64,000 nt of DNA from Strix aluco (GCF_031877795.1 NC_133933.1:23960029-24024028); one strand, 5' to 3'; positions 35,001-50,000 are shown, counted from the first letter of the stretch. Notes: generated from the sequence alone by a model not told the origin. A program made the numbers and translations.

Positions 35001-38000
35001 CTATCTGTAATTGTGTGCCCTGGGGCAGCTGGTAGAATAGAAGTGTGTCTGATGACTTATTCTGCTTGTTGGCCTGGCACAAGCTATGCCAGTGAAGGTA
35101 ACTTGTTTCACGTGTAAGCAGTGTCCTGCAGGAGGAGGGGGTGGCTTGCATAGCCCTGGCAGCATTTCTATTCCAGCATCAACCTGGCTTTACAGTTTTC
35201 CACATCCTGTCATTGAAATACCATTGCACCCAGCCTTCAATATATGACATCCCTGAAGTGTTCATTCACGGTCTAAAGTGATTTGCAGTGTAGCGCATCT
35301 GAGTAGACAGTATACAAACCATATCATTTTGGTATCTAAAAGCTCTCCTGGTATGTTAAGTACTCTAATTTTGTTTGACTGCTCAGAAGTTATTTCCTCT
35401 TATGCTAACAAGAATGTGTCCTCAACCTCAGTAATACATCATTCTAAATTAATTGTTCAACCTCATCTTTTTTTTTTTTTGAGGGCTAATTTGATGGCAT
35501 GATTGTAATTCACGAGTTGAGTAGGTTCTTGTTTTCAAGAATATGAAAACCCCCATAACATATCTTATGTTTGATGTGAAGTTGAGCTTTGATCATGTTT
35601 AATTGGAAGGGCTGGTTGGTAAGTCTGTTGATGCAGAACATCTTCAGGAGAGAAGGATTAGGAGTCTAAGAGTGTGTACTGGGATCTGCAGGCACTGATT
35701 CAGTTCTCGCACTTCTCAGTTTTGGTCTCGCTCATTAAAACTTTGCAAATGAATAGCATTAACATATGTGACTTCTGCTTTTAAAAGCTATGAGGTGACA
35801 AATCACACTTCGAAAACTGTTTTCTGACTTTTTCTAGATGACTGCTGAATGCTATCCCATGGGAATTAAGTGTTTGGAGTGAGCACAGTAGGTGAAGTTG
35901 GAGTAGAAGCTGCAGCATATTGTGCCATGTTTCTTACAGGGGAAGAAAGTCTGAAGTTACACAGGATTAACAGTATCTTGCATGATACAGTCTCTTGAAC
36001 ATATTTCTTAAACTCCCTTGAGTCTAAATTTGTGGTTTTATACCAATTCACGTCAATGGTACAGTGCCACATAGTGACATAAGCCTCTGTTACCTGCTTT
36101 TCATTACTAGTTATAGATTCATCTTCCCACTGTGTTTGCCTGCCAACACAAACAGTGGTCTGCAAGCATACAGTTAATTACCTGTAGTGCAAGGAGGGTT
36201 ATTAGTGTTTTAAGTACTGGTTTTCTGGAATATTCAGCTGAGTTTCCCTCAGTGGATCTCAGTTTTGTGGGCATCTAAACAAAGTAGCCACTGTCAAGGA
36301 GAACTGTAGTACGAAGAGCTGATACTGGGTGTGCAGGGATTTCCCTTTCAGGGTTGACAACACAGTGACGGTGTGTTGTGGTTTCATGGCACACATCAGT
36401 GAGGCCTGAGCTTGCAGTAAGTGGGAGCTGGTCCTGCTCCATGGTCTGGGTGAGCTACTTCATGTCATTAGTGAAGTACATGTGTATATATGTGTGTGTG
36501 TATATATGGGCCCTTACTGCAGAATGCCTAAAGCATTGTAGGTCTGTAGCCTGCTTTGTTCATGTAACCTTACCCTTAATCACCACTTGACTTTGATCTG
36601 TTAGTGGTGGCTGCTTAAGCATAGAGTTTAGTTGACTTGAGAAATTGCCATTTTGGGTGAACCATGGTTTGATGTGTTGTCAGGAAAAAAGTCTCCTAAT
36701 CTTCTGTAAGAAAGCTGAGGCTTTGAGTGGCCCTGTTGGGTCAGGCATACCAGGGGCATAGGAGGGGTTGTATAGTTGCTGTACTACTGCTGCGTGCGTC
36801 CTTTGGATTTCTCAATATGTTCCCTAGAGCTCTTTGATGTTCTTCAGCTTCCTGACAGCTGTATTAGATGTGTGGGTAATACCTGCTTAAATAGTACGTT
36901 CACGGATGCTTGAATAAATTTGGCACTTCTACTTGTCTGGGCTCACTAATGTTCTTTTTTGGCATATTTGACTCTGCAGATGGCTTCAGGTCCTCTGGTT
37001 CAGTTTAACGGCAACAATTCCAAACCTTTGGGATAATTATACAGTGTGGCTCATGCTGAAGAATTCATCTGAAAAATAGCTAGTATACAACTACACACTC
37101 TTGACTGTCTCCAAATATTTTGCTGAGAGTTTGCTTCTAATCTGCATTATCTACAAGTCACTGAATGCCTGTCTCATATTTTTCTCATCTGTCTGTTTTC
37201 CTCTCTTATTTAGCTTGTTTGTTGTTCATCCCTTGGGTCACCGTTCTTCATAAATGCAGATTTTGGCTTCTCTCTATAGTTATGGCTTGAGGTCTGAATT
37301 CTCCATTCTGTGAAAATGCAGATGTGCTGTGTATAGCATGGGAAATGATGGTTTTTTTCCCCTTTAACCCTCTTCAGAAATGAGTTCAAATACTGTTGAT
37401 GTTAGCTGGCTTAGGTTGCAGTCTAGTACAGCAAATAGTTATGGTTTTTGGCAGACAACTGTAGGTATACAGGTTGTGCAAGGTAAACTATGCCATAGGG
37501 ACCCCCTTGAGAAGTGTACTTCACTTAAAAGCCTGGCAGAATTGCAGTGTAGTACCCTTATCAATTGATTTGCTTTTAAGCATGCTGCCCCAGGATATTA
37601 AGTATGATTTCAAAGTGCATGCTGTTTATTGAGGCTAATGAAAGTGCTTGCTGCCAAATAAGCAAATTCTGAGTTAAATGTGAAGTATGAAGAATTGAGG
37701 AAAAGCCAAAGGGCTCTTTGGGTGGCCTGAGAGCAGAGACCCGAGACCCAGGGAGAGACCTTACCAGGACATGGTGGTTTGCATCTTTTAAGGGTCACAG
37801 ACGTGTTGGGGTGGGAAGGGACCTCTGGGGATTGTCAAGTTTAGCCCTTCTGTTCACAGCAGGCTTCTTGGGACTGTGTCCATTTGGGTTTTGAATATCT
37901 CTAAGGATGGAGACGTCAGAATCTCTCTGGGCAACCTGTTCCAGTGCTTGATCACTCTCATGGTAAAAAAAAAAAAAAAGACACCTGTTATGCTTGAGTG

Positions 38001-41000
38001 GAATTTCCTGTATTTCAGTTTGTGTCTGTTGCCTCTTGTCCTTTCACTGGATACCACTGAGTAGACTCTGCTTCAGTCTTTACATTCCCCCACCTTCTCC
38101 ACCCCACTAGGTATTTTTGGAAATAAATATTTTTGTGGAGAAAGGCTTCTGGTTTTTGAAGCTGGAAGCTATATTTGCTGTAAGGTTGTGTGACACTGGG
38201 AGAAGAGCAAATACTTGAGATTCTGGAAGAGTGAAGTGGATGTCTAGGAAGGGATAATAAGTAATTAAATGTTTACCTTCCTAATTCTTTTATTCTGGCT
38301 TCAAAACAAATGGCATGCATGTAGTGGTTCCTTGTGATGTTTTAATGAAGTCCAGTAATGTACCGAACTTACTTTGTCAAAAATACAGCTTCTTGCTGTG
38401 ACCTGCAAACACTTTTCCTCTGGGGCTGTTTCCAAGTTTCAGAAGTTTTTGCTTCGAGTTTCTCAATAAGCCATAGTAGAGGTATTTACTCCCCCCCCAT
38501 TTTGTTCTGAGATTTGCTTCTTTTCCTGTTAATAACTGTGTTCACAAGCATCAGCCGAGCAATTTTACAATATGTAAATGTCAGCCCTAAGATTTGGGTG
38601 TGAATTGCACTGTACATATTGGGGCTGTAAACAACTTGCTCCAAAGCAGAGCTGGAAACTCGTGGCAGCGCTGCCTGCAGTTCCTGACTAAATGGAGAGC
38701 AGTTAGTAGTACAGTCATGCCAAATCACTGTTTACCTCTGGCAACAGCTTCCTCATTTCAGTCCTTCCAAAAGGAGATGACGCTTATTTATTTGTTTTCC
38801 TGTTCAAGAAAAAGGTCTTTTCTTAATGAGTAGTGTAATTACTTATAGCAGTGCCTGTTTCTTTGATTTGTTTTGACAGTTTAAATGTGCTGAGGTAAGT
38901 CCTAGCTGACTAATTCATATATAATTTTAAATCAACGCAAGTCTCTTCTTGCCAGTAAATGTGTGGCAGGATCTAACCGAGACCACTTCAGAAGGTGTTG
39001 GTGTGGAGCCATTGGAATTCTGATTATGTTCAGGCTTATGTTGCCTGCGTCTTATGTCCCGAGCTCTTGTACGTGCTGGTGGAGTCACCTCTAAGACCTT
39101 TCATTGTGAGGCGTTATTCCAGCTGCATGGGCAAAGTGCAGCAATCGAATTCCCTCGAGGAAGACTCTCCCTTAATTCTAATTTTTCCTCTCTGCAGTTT
39201 TCCTTGCCTTAAACGTTTCTTCTGCTTTCATCGATGTGAAGAGCGTGAAAGGAGAGCAATTTATAAAGTTAACATCACATCTTTCTTTGTGGAAAATCCT
39301 TCCTATCCACGCTACAATAGACTTGGCAGATACATTTGAATTCAAGTTAAGGTTTTTAAATATTTCAGAGATATAGATCCATATGGTATGATGTTCAACT
39401 AATTAACATAAATATTTATGTGATAACTCACTAGCTAAGTAAGTTATCACATAAATGAATGACTCTAGATGGTATGATGGAAAACACTTCACAATTAAAT
39501 TTCAGCAGCTGAAGTAGATGTGTTTCTTCTGGACAGATCTATTTTATTTGAACAGAAATGACTTAATTTGTGTAACCTGTTGTGACTTCTTATTCCTTTT
39601 TTACGGAGGAAATCATGGTAATGGTTATACAAAATGCTCTTTGCTGTCTTGTGCTTAATCATTCAATCACAACATTGAAATTTTTTTTCTGCAGAAAAAG
39701 ATGGCAAAGCCTTTCATCCAACATATGAAGAAAAGCTCAAACTTGTGGCACTGCATAAGCAGGTTCTGCTAGGACCTTACAACCCTGACACTTGCCCTGA
39801 AGTTGGATTCTTTGATGTGCTGGGGAATGATAGAAGGTAAAAGGGCTGGTGCTCTTCTTGGTCTTAACTCTGCTTTTCCTGTTGAAGATAACATCATCCA
39901 ATTTCTGCAATAAGACGACAAATATGTGGGTTGCCTCAATATGTGTGTATGGTATTGGAAAGTGAGAGTGGTCTCTTCAAATACATCTTAGAAATCTGAG
40001 TCACGGTTCAGTAAAGGAGCTAACACAAGATTATTGGTTTTTTTCAACAACATTAGGAAAAGCTGCTGTGCCAACAGTCCAATTTCTCATAGCAGTTTAA
40101 GACTTGGTTGGCTGTGCCTTAATGGGCAGGCCTGTGTTTCATCCTAACTCCACACCAGGGTTACAGCAGGCCAAGCCTTTTACCAATGGTAGCAGCATTC
40201 ACCATAGCTTTTGCTAATACCAGAGATAACTTCTGAAATCAGATACTTGATGCATTCAAACTGAGTAAATTTTTATGAGATCTGAGCGGTCTCTGGCATG
40301 TCTCATGCATTGCTTGTAGTTCAGGCTGCACTTCTGATGTTCATTGTTGCTATTTCTAGTTTGAAGGCGATGTGCAACACCGCACTGGCTTCTCAGAGCT
40401 GGACCCAGTGCACTACTTTTGCCCAGCTGGACATAGCTTTCCTTTAGGAAGAACCAGGCTGTTGCATTCAACTAACTGAAGCACTGTAATCGATGGTTGT
40501 TACCATGTTTGTTCATCCAGGAAAATGAATCCATTTTTTTTACACAAACTAGAGTGGAAGAAGGGTAAAAAATATTTCAGGTTCATTTGTAGCTGGGAAA
40601 TTTTTGGACGTAGTTCAGAATTCTGAGTAGTGTCGATGGTATGTATGAGATTTCATAGAAGCACTCAGTTATGTCTGAAAGAATTGTTCTGGTGCAGGCA
40701 GAAGAGAGCACTGTACTGTTTGGAAAAAAAGTTGTTGGTTCTCTGAAACTGCATATGATGAAGTTTCATCCCTGCTGTCCCAACTTTTTTTTCTTTGCTG
40801 GGTTCTCAGAGTTCACTACTGACTTGAAAAGAGTTGAGTCTTCTGTTATTTCAGCTGATTTCTCTCTCTCAGGAAGGAATGGGCTGCCCTTGGAAACATG
40901 TCAAAACAAAAAGCTATGACAGAATTTGTTAAGCTCCTGAATAGGTGCTGCCACTTGTTTTCAACGTATGTGACTTCCCACAAGATAGAGAAAGAAGAAC

Positions 41001-44000
41001 AAGAAAAGAAAAGGTAATGTTTGAGTCCTTTGGTGTTGGAGTATATTGAGAGTATAACTCTTGTCACAGCTAACTTGGGTTGAAGTTGTCTTGGGAAGAG
41101 AAGTGCTTGAAGTTTAGGAGGCTGTGGTACCATTTGATCTCTCTAAGCCTTTTTACTTTGCCAGTAATGAATGATTGTTTCTGAGGTGAAGACACCTAGA
41201 ATGTAAGGAGTTTTTTAAATTTTGCTAATGCTGTCATCTTAAGATGTTTAAGAAATACATGCTTCACAAAATGTCTGCCCCAGTATGTCTATGGACTAAA
41301 CGTGTGCAGAACATGAAACTGTCAGGTGCTTTAAACTCCTCTTCTAGTATCGGTTAACAACTTGACAGTCTTCTACTATCATTTACATATCATGATGTCA
41401 TGTGATTATTAAACTATAGTATCCATGTAATTATTGCACATATGTTGAAGCTTGAAAGAGGTGTTTAAGGTTTCCAGGCAGTTTTTTCTACTGCTCTCTG
41501 CTACAGATAGTATAGTAACAGGTTAGAATGATTATCAAATTATAATACAGAGTTTACACTTGTCATACTGCAGAGTACAGTAAAAGTAAACAGTAATATG
41601 TTTTCTTCTTGTGTCCAATAAGACACTTCTCCAGGCCAATTTAAGTGGGAGGAGATGATACCAAACAAAAAGCCTTATTGGGCAGGCAAAAGTCAGGTTA
41701 CAGCATGTTGAAAATAACTCGTCCTAGGATTGTAGGAATGCTGAAATAGCTTATTGAGTGGATGTTGCAGAAGAGAAGAGGAAGAACGAAGGCGGCGTGA
41801 AGAGGAGGAGCGTGAGCGTTTACAAAAAGAAGAAGAAAAACGTAGGCGAGAAGAAGAGGAAAGACTGAGAAGGGAAGAAGAAGAGAGGAGGAGAATAGAG
41901 GAGGAACGACTTCGGATGGAACAACAGAAGTGAGTAACAGAAACAACACTTCAAAGAAAATTACTTGCACTTGAGACAATTGTATCTAACTGTTTAAAAA
42001 GTTAGGCTAAAATTGAATACCTGAAGTTCAGAGCACTCGAGCCTGGCAATGATGTATGCATCCTTAGTTAAGAGGGACACAGTTTGCAGAGAGTAATTAT
42101 TCTAATGTGTTGTTGTATGTGGCCTTCTCAACTGAAAGTGCCAGAGAAGCTTTCTTTAAAGAGAAGCTCTGGAGACTGTTGTGTTCAAGGGCTGCACCTC
42201 ATAAAAACTTGTGTCTCTGCTTCTTAAATGATTAATGCCGCACTCAACTGAGCAGAGCTAAGTGTCCAGCTGGAAGTGTTGTTTGAACTGTGACTTGAAC
42301 GTTTCTATCCTTTCACAGAAGGTGGAGCCTTGAAAAAAGGATAACTGCAGTTCAGTGGGGTGTTTTGAATGCTTGGCTGAAATTTCCTAACTTGGTAGTC
42401 TAACCCTACCTCCTTGACGGTGCTCCCTTTCTAGGAAGTGTGAAGTGTCTGCAGGTCTCATTTGTATGCTGGCAATCACTGGATCTTACCACATTTCTAA
42501 AACTCACGTTCAAATGCACTTAACCTCTGTTTGTAGCCTGAATTAAATTGTTTACTTAGAATACACAGCTCTAGTTATATTTCATTGTTCCCATAGCATC
42601 TAGGTGCTGAAAACATGGATCTAGCTTTGCACACATAATATTTAAGAGAATAGTAAATCATCAGAGTTGTTCCACATCAGTCAGCAACCATTTTCCATAA
42701 TAAAAATGTCTTCACAGGGGATGTCTCTGAAGTAGATCCTGTGCTTGCTATGTAGTGGTTTTGAGAAGGGAGCAAATAATTAATCCACAAGTTTTACTGT
42801 TTAACATGACGAGAGCCAGAGGGGTGTAAAATACAGAGAATACAGTAAAAAACGTTGCACAGTGCTAAGTAACAAGAAGCGTGGTATGCCTTGAAGTTAA
42901 GAGATTATTTTTTACATGAATAGCAGCTGTGTACTGAGTGTTTGTAGCAGGTTACAGAGATAAGGAGTTTAGTCAGAAAAGGAATGTGAATACGTATATA
43001 CAGGCCAAGTGCATCTAAACTGGTCATAGTTTGCTGAAGAATAGTAAGTCCTGCCCTTTAGGATACTAAACCAGTCTAATACTGGAGCTTTTAGAGGATG
43101 ATTTTTGGGTAAGGAAGAGTGGGAAGGAAAGAATTGCTCCTGCATATGTGTGATACTTCTTTCTTCCTCTGAAGCATCAATAGCTGGTCACTGATGGACA
43201 TAACATGTGAGACAAACCCTGGATCTAGCTAGTAATTTTACTGTACAGCTTCTGTTAGCCCTTTGGAGAGAGGAGAAAAACTGAGTCTGTGTGTAAGTAA
43301 CCCATGTGTTCCTCCTGAAGTTTCAGCAGTTGTGTTTATTGGAGGCACAGATGCCCTATTTGGCAGCATTGTTTTTCATTCCTGAATTAGGCCACAGTCA
43401 GTCAGGATTTTCATATTTGTTTGCATACTGTCCTGGGAAATTAAGATAGTAATGTGGTGTGTTGTTCTTAGATTTACCAAAGAGCATTGGCGTGCTGTAC
43501 CACAGAGGGTTTGTTCTTATCAATATTTGTAGAACGGTTGCTAGAAGGGTGCTCTCTGCATGTTTTCCGGAGGAACCAAATGTGGTTTTTTTTCCCCTTG
43601 GTTGTTTGAGAAATTTAGTCATGCATTTTTCTAGCACTACCTCTTTACCAGACTACAGATTGGGAATTATGTAAGAGCTCTTGGTTTTTTACCATATGAT
43701 GTTTTCAAACATTGGGTAGAAATTGTTGCTCCCTTCTTCATATTCTCAGCATATTTTTTTAGGCAAAATTCACATTTGCATTACCTCTGGGTTCTGCTCT
43801 ATTATGTAGATTGGTTTTAATTGGTTTTTGCAGGAATTGAATTAACTGTCTTTGAGGCCACTTAAATCACTTAAGTACAGGGATTTCCCCAATACCCTCA
43901 GCTGCTTGTAATCTTCATACTCTCCTCCCACCAATCTAGGCAACAGATAATGGCAGCGCTGAACTCCCAGACTGCCATTCAGTTCCAGCAGTATGCAGCC

Positions 44001-47000
44001 CAGCAGTATCCGGGCAACTATGAACAGCAGCAGATCCTAATTCGGCAGCTCCAGGAACAACATTATCAACAATACATGCAGCAGTTGTATCAAGTCCAGC
44101 TTGCACAGCAACAGGTATGGCCGACCAGCTGAGAAGCTTAGATTTTGTGTCCCAGGCTGTCTGAGAGATGTTAACTTGTCTGCTGTTATCTCCTTGAAAA
44201 GATAATTGCTATAAGGATAGTGTCCTAGTGACTAATGTGGCTTCAGATTCGAACACCAAAGTCCCTTTATTTAATCTTTTTGAGTAGTTTCTTGAAGCAG
44301 TTCTTAGCTAAGAAAATTCTAAGCAGCCTCTACTAATTACTTGGTTTGATATTATTCTTGAGAGACCAAATATGGAGCACTCTGCTGCAGCATCTATTGT
44401 ATGTGTAATTTAATGGGAGTACCTACCAGTGCATCTGAGCACAAACCAAGCTATGCAAGCGACTCTCCGTGTAGGTCTGGCACCTGAAGATCTGTGCAGA
44501 GCAGCAGGCTTTGGTCAGCCATGTATTTCCAGCTGAACACGCATGCAGCACTCTCACATCACTACTGGGTTTGAGATTGCTCCTCCCAGTCAACCTGATG
44601 ACTACTGACTTTTCTCCTTTTGCATCTGTTGTCTGACATCAGTATCTAATTAAGTTACTTGCCTGCAATAGACTGCTCGTGATTTGGGTGGGAGGACAGA
44701 CTTTCATATTTCTGGTAGCAATGGGTGGCAGTAGTACATTACTCCTCTGCAAGGGTTTTGTGCTCGGGCTTGAAAGGCTACTTGTCAGTTTAGGGGAGTC
44801 TTGCATCTCTGACAGCTGTGCTGTATTCCCATCTCAAGCTATCTTAAAGTTCAAGGATGTCTATCTGTAACTGTCTCAAACAGATGTAAGCCAGACTTCA
44901 GACTCTAGTACGTCTGACCTGTCTGGGCAGGACCTGAATCTTAAATGGCCTATAACTCCCAGCTTGAGTTCTGTTGTTCTTGAGCTAAAGATTTAAAATT
45001 CAGTAACCAATTTCCTGTTAAATCATCTGTATTTTGATGAGGCTGATGCCCTCAGCAAAGAACTGTCCAAGGAAGGAGGAAGCCATGTGAACCCATGTGA
45101 GCCTCATGAAGTTCAGCAAGGCCAAGTGCAAGGTCCTGCACATGGGTTGGGGCAGTCCCCAATATCAGTACAGACTGGGGGATGAATGGATTGGGAGCAC
45201 CTCTGTGGAGATGGATTTGGGGATACTGGTGGATGAAAAACTGGATATGAGCTGGCAGTGGGCTCTTGCAGCCCAGAAAGCCAGTTGTATCCTGGGCTGC
45301 ATAAAAAGTGTGGCCACGTGGTTGAGGAAGGGAGGTGATTCTCCCCCTCTACTCCCCTCTCATGAGACCCCACCTGGAGTCCTGTATCCAGCTCTGGGGT
45401 CCCCAGTACAAGACAGACATGGACCTGTTAGAGCAGGTCCAGTGGAGGCCACAAAAATGGTCAGAGGGCTGGAACACCTTTCCTCTGAGGAAAGGTTGAG
45501 CAGGTTGGGGTTGTTCAGCCCAGAGGAGAGAAGGCTCCAGGGAGACCTTATTGCAGCCTTTCAGTACTTAAAGGGGGCTTATAAGAAGAACAGCGAAAGA
45601 CCTTTTTACCTGGGCCTATAGTGACAGGATGAAGAGCAATGGTTTTAATCTGAGAGAGCGTAGGTTTAGATTGAACATAAGGAAGAAATGGTTTTGCAAT
45701 GAGGATGGTCAGACACTGGATCACATTGCCTAGAGAAGTTGTGGATGCCCCATCATTGGAAGTGTTCAAGGTCAGGTTGGATGGAGCTTTGAGTGGCCTG
45801 ATCGGGTGAAAAATGTCCCTGCCCACAGCAAGTGGGTTGGACTAGATGATCTTTAAAGGTCCCATCCAAGCCAAACCACAATTGGATGGAGTTGCAGTGC
45901 TATAGGAAAGTCAGAGGCTTCCTACCCTGTTATAGTTACTCTTGAAGCTTAGTGCCACCTTGGTACCAATGCTTTGGTGTCGTAGTGGTAAGCAAAAGCT
46001 ATAGCCTCATCAGTCTTGTCCTTGATGCCTTCTGTAATTGATACTACTCCCTTGAGACAGGTGTCAGAGACGCTGCTGCCAGTTTTCTTCAGTGCTGTCA
46101 GCACTGCTCCTTTCAATCATGGCTGACTGCTTTCTATGTACAGAAGACTAATGCCCTCCAAGATCTGGGCAAAACAGCCTTTTCTTTATAGTGGCTTACA
46201 AAATAGTAAGTCTGCCAGACAGTGAAGCTTATCTTTCAAATCTCTATTTGGACAACTTTTGTAGAGGAAAGGATGAAAAAGAAACATGTAACAGCTAAAA
46301 TTGTCTAATCCTATTTCAGACTTCCCTGAACATTCAGGAAGCCTCTGTAAAACTTCTGAGGAATACTTTCCTTTCAGATGCCTGTAACTCAGGCACTTTG
46401 GGATCTATTAGTGTAGTTAAAAAATGCTGTTCTGTCATGGTTGCTTACAGATCAGCTTGTGATACAATTAATTTTGAGAAGGATGTATGCAATAGTTTTC
46501 CAGGAAAGTTCTTCCCACTTTATGTTGTCTCAGTGCATAGAACTGCTGTAGTACAAAGTGGATCTGGGCACCATCTGTACAATTGCTCAGATTTGAAATT
46601 TAAGTAACGTTTGACTACATTGTCTTCATACTCCTTCAGGATACCTATATCCCATTCATTCATCAAAATCATGTGCTTATTCGGTTATTCTTTAAAGAGT
46701 GGTTCTGTCAATTATACCTTTTTCCTGTCCCAACAAAAAAGCCTATGTAATCTCTGTACTGATAACTAGGGGCAGGGGAATAAGCCTTGAAGCTAAAGGG
46801 GCTTCAGCAGGTAATGCATCCTGCTTAAATCCAAAAGGGTGGTTGTTACCTTGTATAATCTCTTTTTAGGTGTATTTAATCCTTTGCAGAGGGACAGAGT
46901 GATAAATTCTATCTAAAGAGTTTCAGTGTACGTAAGTCATGTTCTAAAAGCAGCACCTCTGAGCTTTAATAACTCTTCTCCCAGACCACTTGCAGTCCTT

Positions 47001-50000
47001 GTGGCTCTTACACTTCCTGCTTTCATATTAAATAACTGCCTTTGTCAGGCGTCATGGATATGATAGAGAACCCTGTTGAGCAAGATAAGTCGCAAATTGG
47101 CAAGTACTTAATAGACCTTAAATACTTCCAGATCTCTTTAGAGCTAGAACCCTTTCAGCCCACTGGTAAAAACCAGCAAACAAGTCGTCACTTTCAATTT
47201 TGAAAGAAACATTATATGAATTACTGAAATGCAGAATTTCTGTAGTTAAGTGCAAGAGTTTGTGTGTGCCCTGATTAACTTGAAAGTTGAATCCTTTTGT
47301 TCTGGTTGTATCCACCAGCCTAGAACAAAGTGACTTCATTTCCCCTGTTGCTAAGTACATGTAATTCTCACTGGTTAATGTGTGCTGCTTCTGGCCTTTT
47401 GTGTCGAGCCTCTTTGTGGAGTGCAGGGAGAGATTTTTTTCTTTAAAGTGTCTTTGTACCTTCTGCTGGAAGAGGGAGACATCTTGGGAGGTTTTGGTTT
47501 TACTTGACTTAATTTCTGTCATTTTAGGCAGCCTTACAAAAACAGCAGGAGGCGGTTGTGGCAGCAACAGGGACACCTCTGACTACTGCATCGAAGGTGA
47601 ATGCACCTGCCCCAGGGGACACCCCATCTATTAATGGGCAGGCCAGTGCACATGCAGACAGCCCTGAAAAAGAGCTGGATCCAGAGGCTTTGGAAGAAGC
47701 ACTGGAGAATGGACCAAAAGGTAGGACTAGCTAGATGCCTTAATTAAAAATAAATAGCAAAAGCCTTTCTTAGGAGTCAGATGTCTTAAGTATGGCTACT
47801 GCGGCTCTTTGTTTGGCTTCATTGGGCTATGCTAGAGCTAGGTTTGATTCCTGGGCCCAGTTTCTCTCAACGGAGAACAATATTGTGCAGGCAAAACCCA
47901 GCTTTGGGGGAAGGGAAAGAGGAAACAGCAAAAGCATTTCAGGCAAATTGATTGGGATCCAGAACCTCCTTTCAATCGTGACTTGAAGGAAAGGAGCATA
48001 AAAGTTCTATCAGAAAGCTGTTCTGTGCAGAAGTATGTTCAATCTTATTTGAACTCAGGTCAAAACTGAATGATTTAGCCTTGCAGATTAAAATAAAGCC
48101 AAATCCTTCTTACTCTGCTGTCCTACCTGTGGCTTAACCCTGTCCTATGTGCAGTCCAGACTGCTGTCTGCTTATATTTCCCACCTTCCTCAGACAGCTT
48201 CTGGGAAGCTGTGGTAGTGGAACAGGAAACGTAGCCTCCCAGCAGCTCTTTCATCTTGGGTGGTATTTCTGGGTATTACCTCTGTGCTTTCAGTAGTCAT
48301 CAGTATGCAATCAGTAGTCCTCAAAAGACTTGCTTGGATCCCAGTATAGAACTGCCACTAGCACAGTCCCTGTCTGCATAATGAGATGTTCAGTTATTTT
48401 AGTCAATACTTGACAATTTCTAGACAAATCCACAAGCTCTGGTTCTGTCCCATTAAAGATCCTTTCAGTGAAGAGTTCTGTCCAGTGTAACCCTGTCACC
48501 TGTAGCAGTACATCTGTCTTCTGAGTCTTTTCTGCAGAAGCACTGTTGGTTTAAATGTGGTGGATGGGTGAACTGGTAGGATTTAAGCGTGCAGCAATTT
48601 ATCTAAATTTGCACCGCATTTCATGCAAGTTTCAGCTGTGAAAGATGTTTCTTCAGTTAAAAAATAAAATAAACTACTTGGAAGGAACTCTGCTTGTGGT
48701 CCTCAAGTGCCCCTAAGGCACACTTAGATATGCAGCATAAATAACTGAAACAAAGCTTAACTGGAGTATTTCCTCCCCTGTCTCCAGATTCTGTTCCAGT
48801 GATAGCTGCCCCATCGATGTGGACACGACCCCAAATAAAAGACTTCAAGGAAAAAATCCGGCAGGATGCAGACTCTGTGATCACAGTGGGCCGAGGAGAA
48901 GTGGTTACAGTTAGAGTACCAACTCATGAAGAGGGGTCTTACCTCTTTTGGGAGTTTGCTACAGACAATTATGACATTGGTTTTGGGGTGTATTTTGAAT
49001 GGACAGACTCCCCTAATACTGCAGTCAGTGTGCATGTCAGCGAATCCAGTGATGATGAGGATGAAGAAGAAGGTAAGCATGCTTATTTATGTAAAACTGC
49101 CAGTCCTGCAGAGCTTGCCGTGGGGGAAGACGCAACTGATTGTTTTTTGTAAACTCCTAGTTCTCCAAACTTTTCATCTAGCTGGAATCTTGTCTTCAGT
49201 TTTGAATAGGAAGTGTAATTCTGAAAGTAACTTCAGTCACCTCATTTGGTCACAGGTTAAAGCAGTTGAGAGTGGAGAAATCCTTTTCCTAAGTTTTACT
49301 TACTCCTTAGTGTGCCCTCTTGTCCAGTTCAGCTCTTCAGTAAGCTAGATTGAAAGCTGTGCCATAACAGGGCATAGTGGATCTGCACACTGAAAACCTT
49401 AAGAAAACTCTTGCCCTGCTGTTCATGAACTTTTTCCAAGGAGGAAGATTCTTTGAGTCTTCAGCAAAACAGCTTAAAAGAGCAATTCCTGATAGTGGCT
49501 AGGACATGGGCCACAGCCTTTACCTACAGGGGAGTCTAGTGTACTATCAGAAAAAACTGGTTTGGAATGTGGTTTGCTTAGAAAGAACTGCTCTGACATA
49601 GGAAGCAGTAGCCTTCTGGATATTACTACTAAGTGATCAGTAGTAGTAAGGATGTCAGATCAGTAGCAGTCAATGTGGGGTAATGTCTTAATGAAAACTA
49701 GAGCTTGGCATCTCTACAAACTAACCCAGCTGTGCTGGGGAGATGGGTGTGGTGAGTTTTAACATCAAACTGTAAAATCCATGATAAAATGAGCATGCTT
49801 ACTGTTCCTTCTGCTTTTGAATGCTTTAGCCACAGCCTTGGTGTGAACCCCTTCGACCCATCTGATTTCTAAACTAACAAAGAATGCCTTGTCCACTCCA
49901 GATCAGTCTGACTTTCTCGTTAACTGACACCTTTTTTTTTCCCTTGCAGAAAATACTAGCAATGAAGAAAAAGCCAAAAAGAATGCCAACAAGCCTCAGC

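Larger units (their letters stand above)
32027..39694 (+). other. ACBD3: ACBD3 intron 1
   Basis: 7.67 kb, the largest intron. The first 400 nt are still CpG island. It contains a TG/TA repeat (36480-36507), a minus-strand CR1 fragment (about 37795-38080) and a 15-bp hairpin near its 3' end (39414-39456). No additional exon recognised. Confidence 0.9.
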
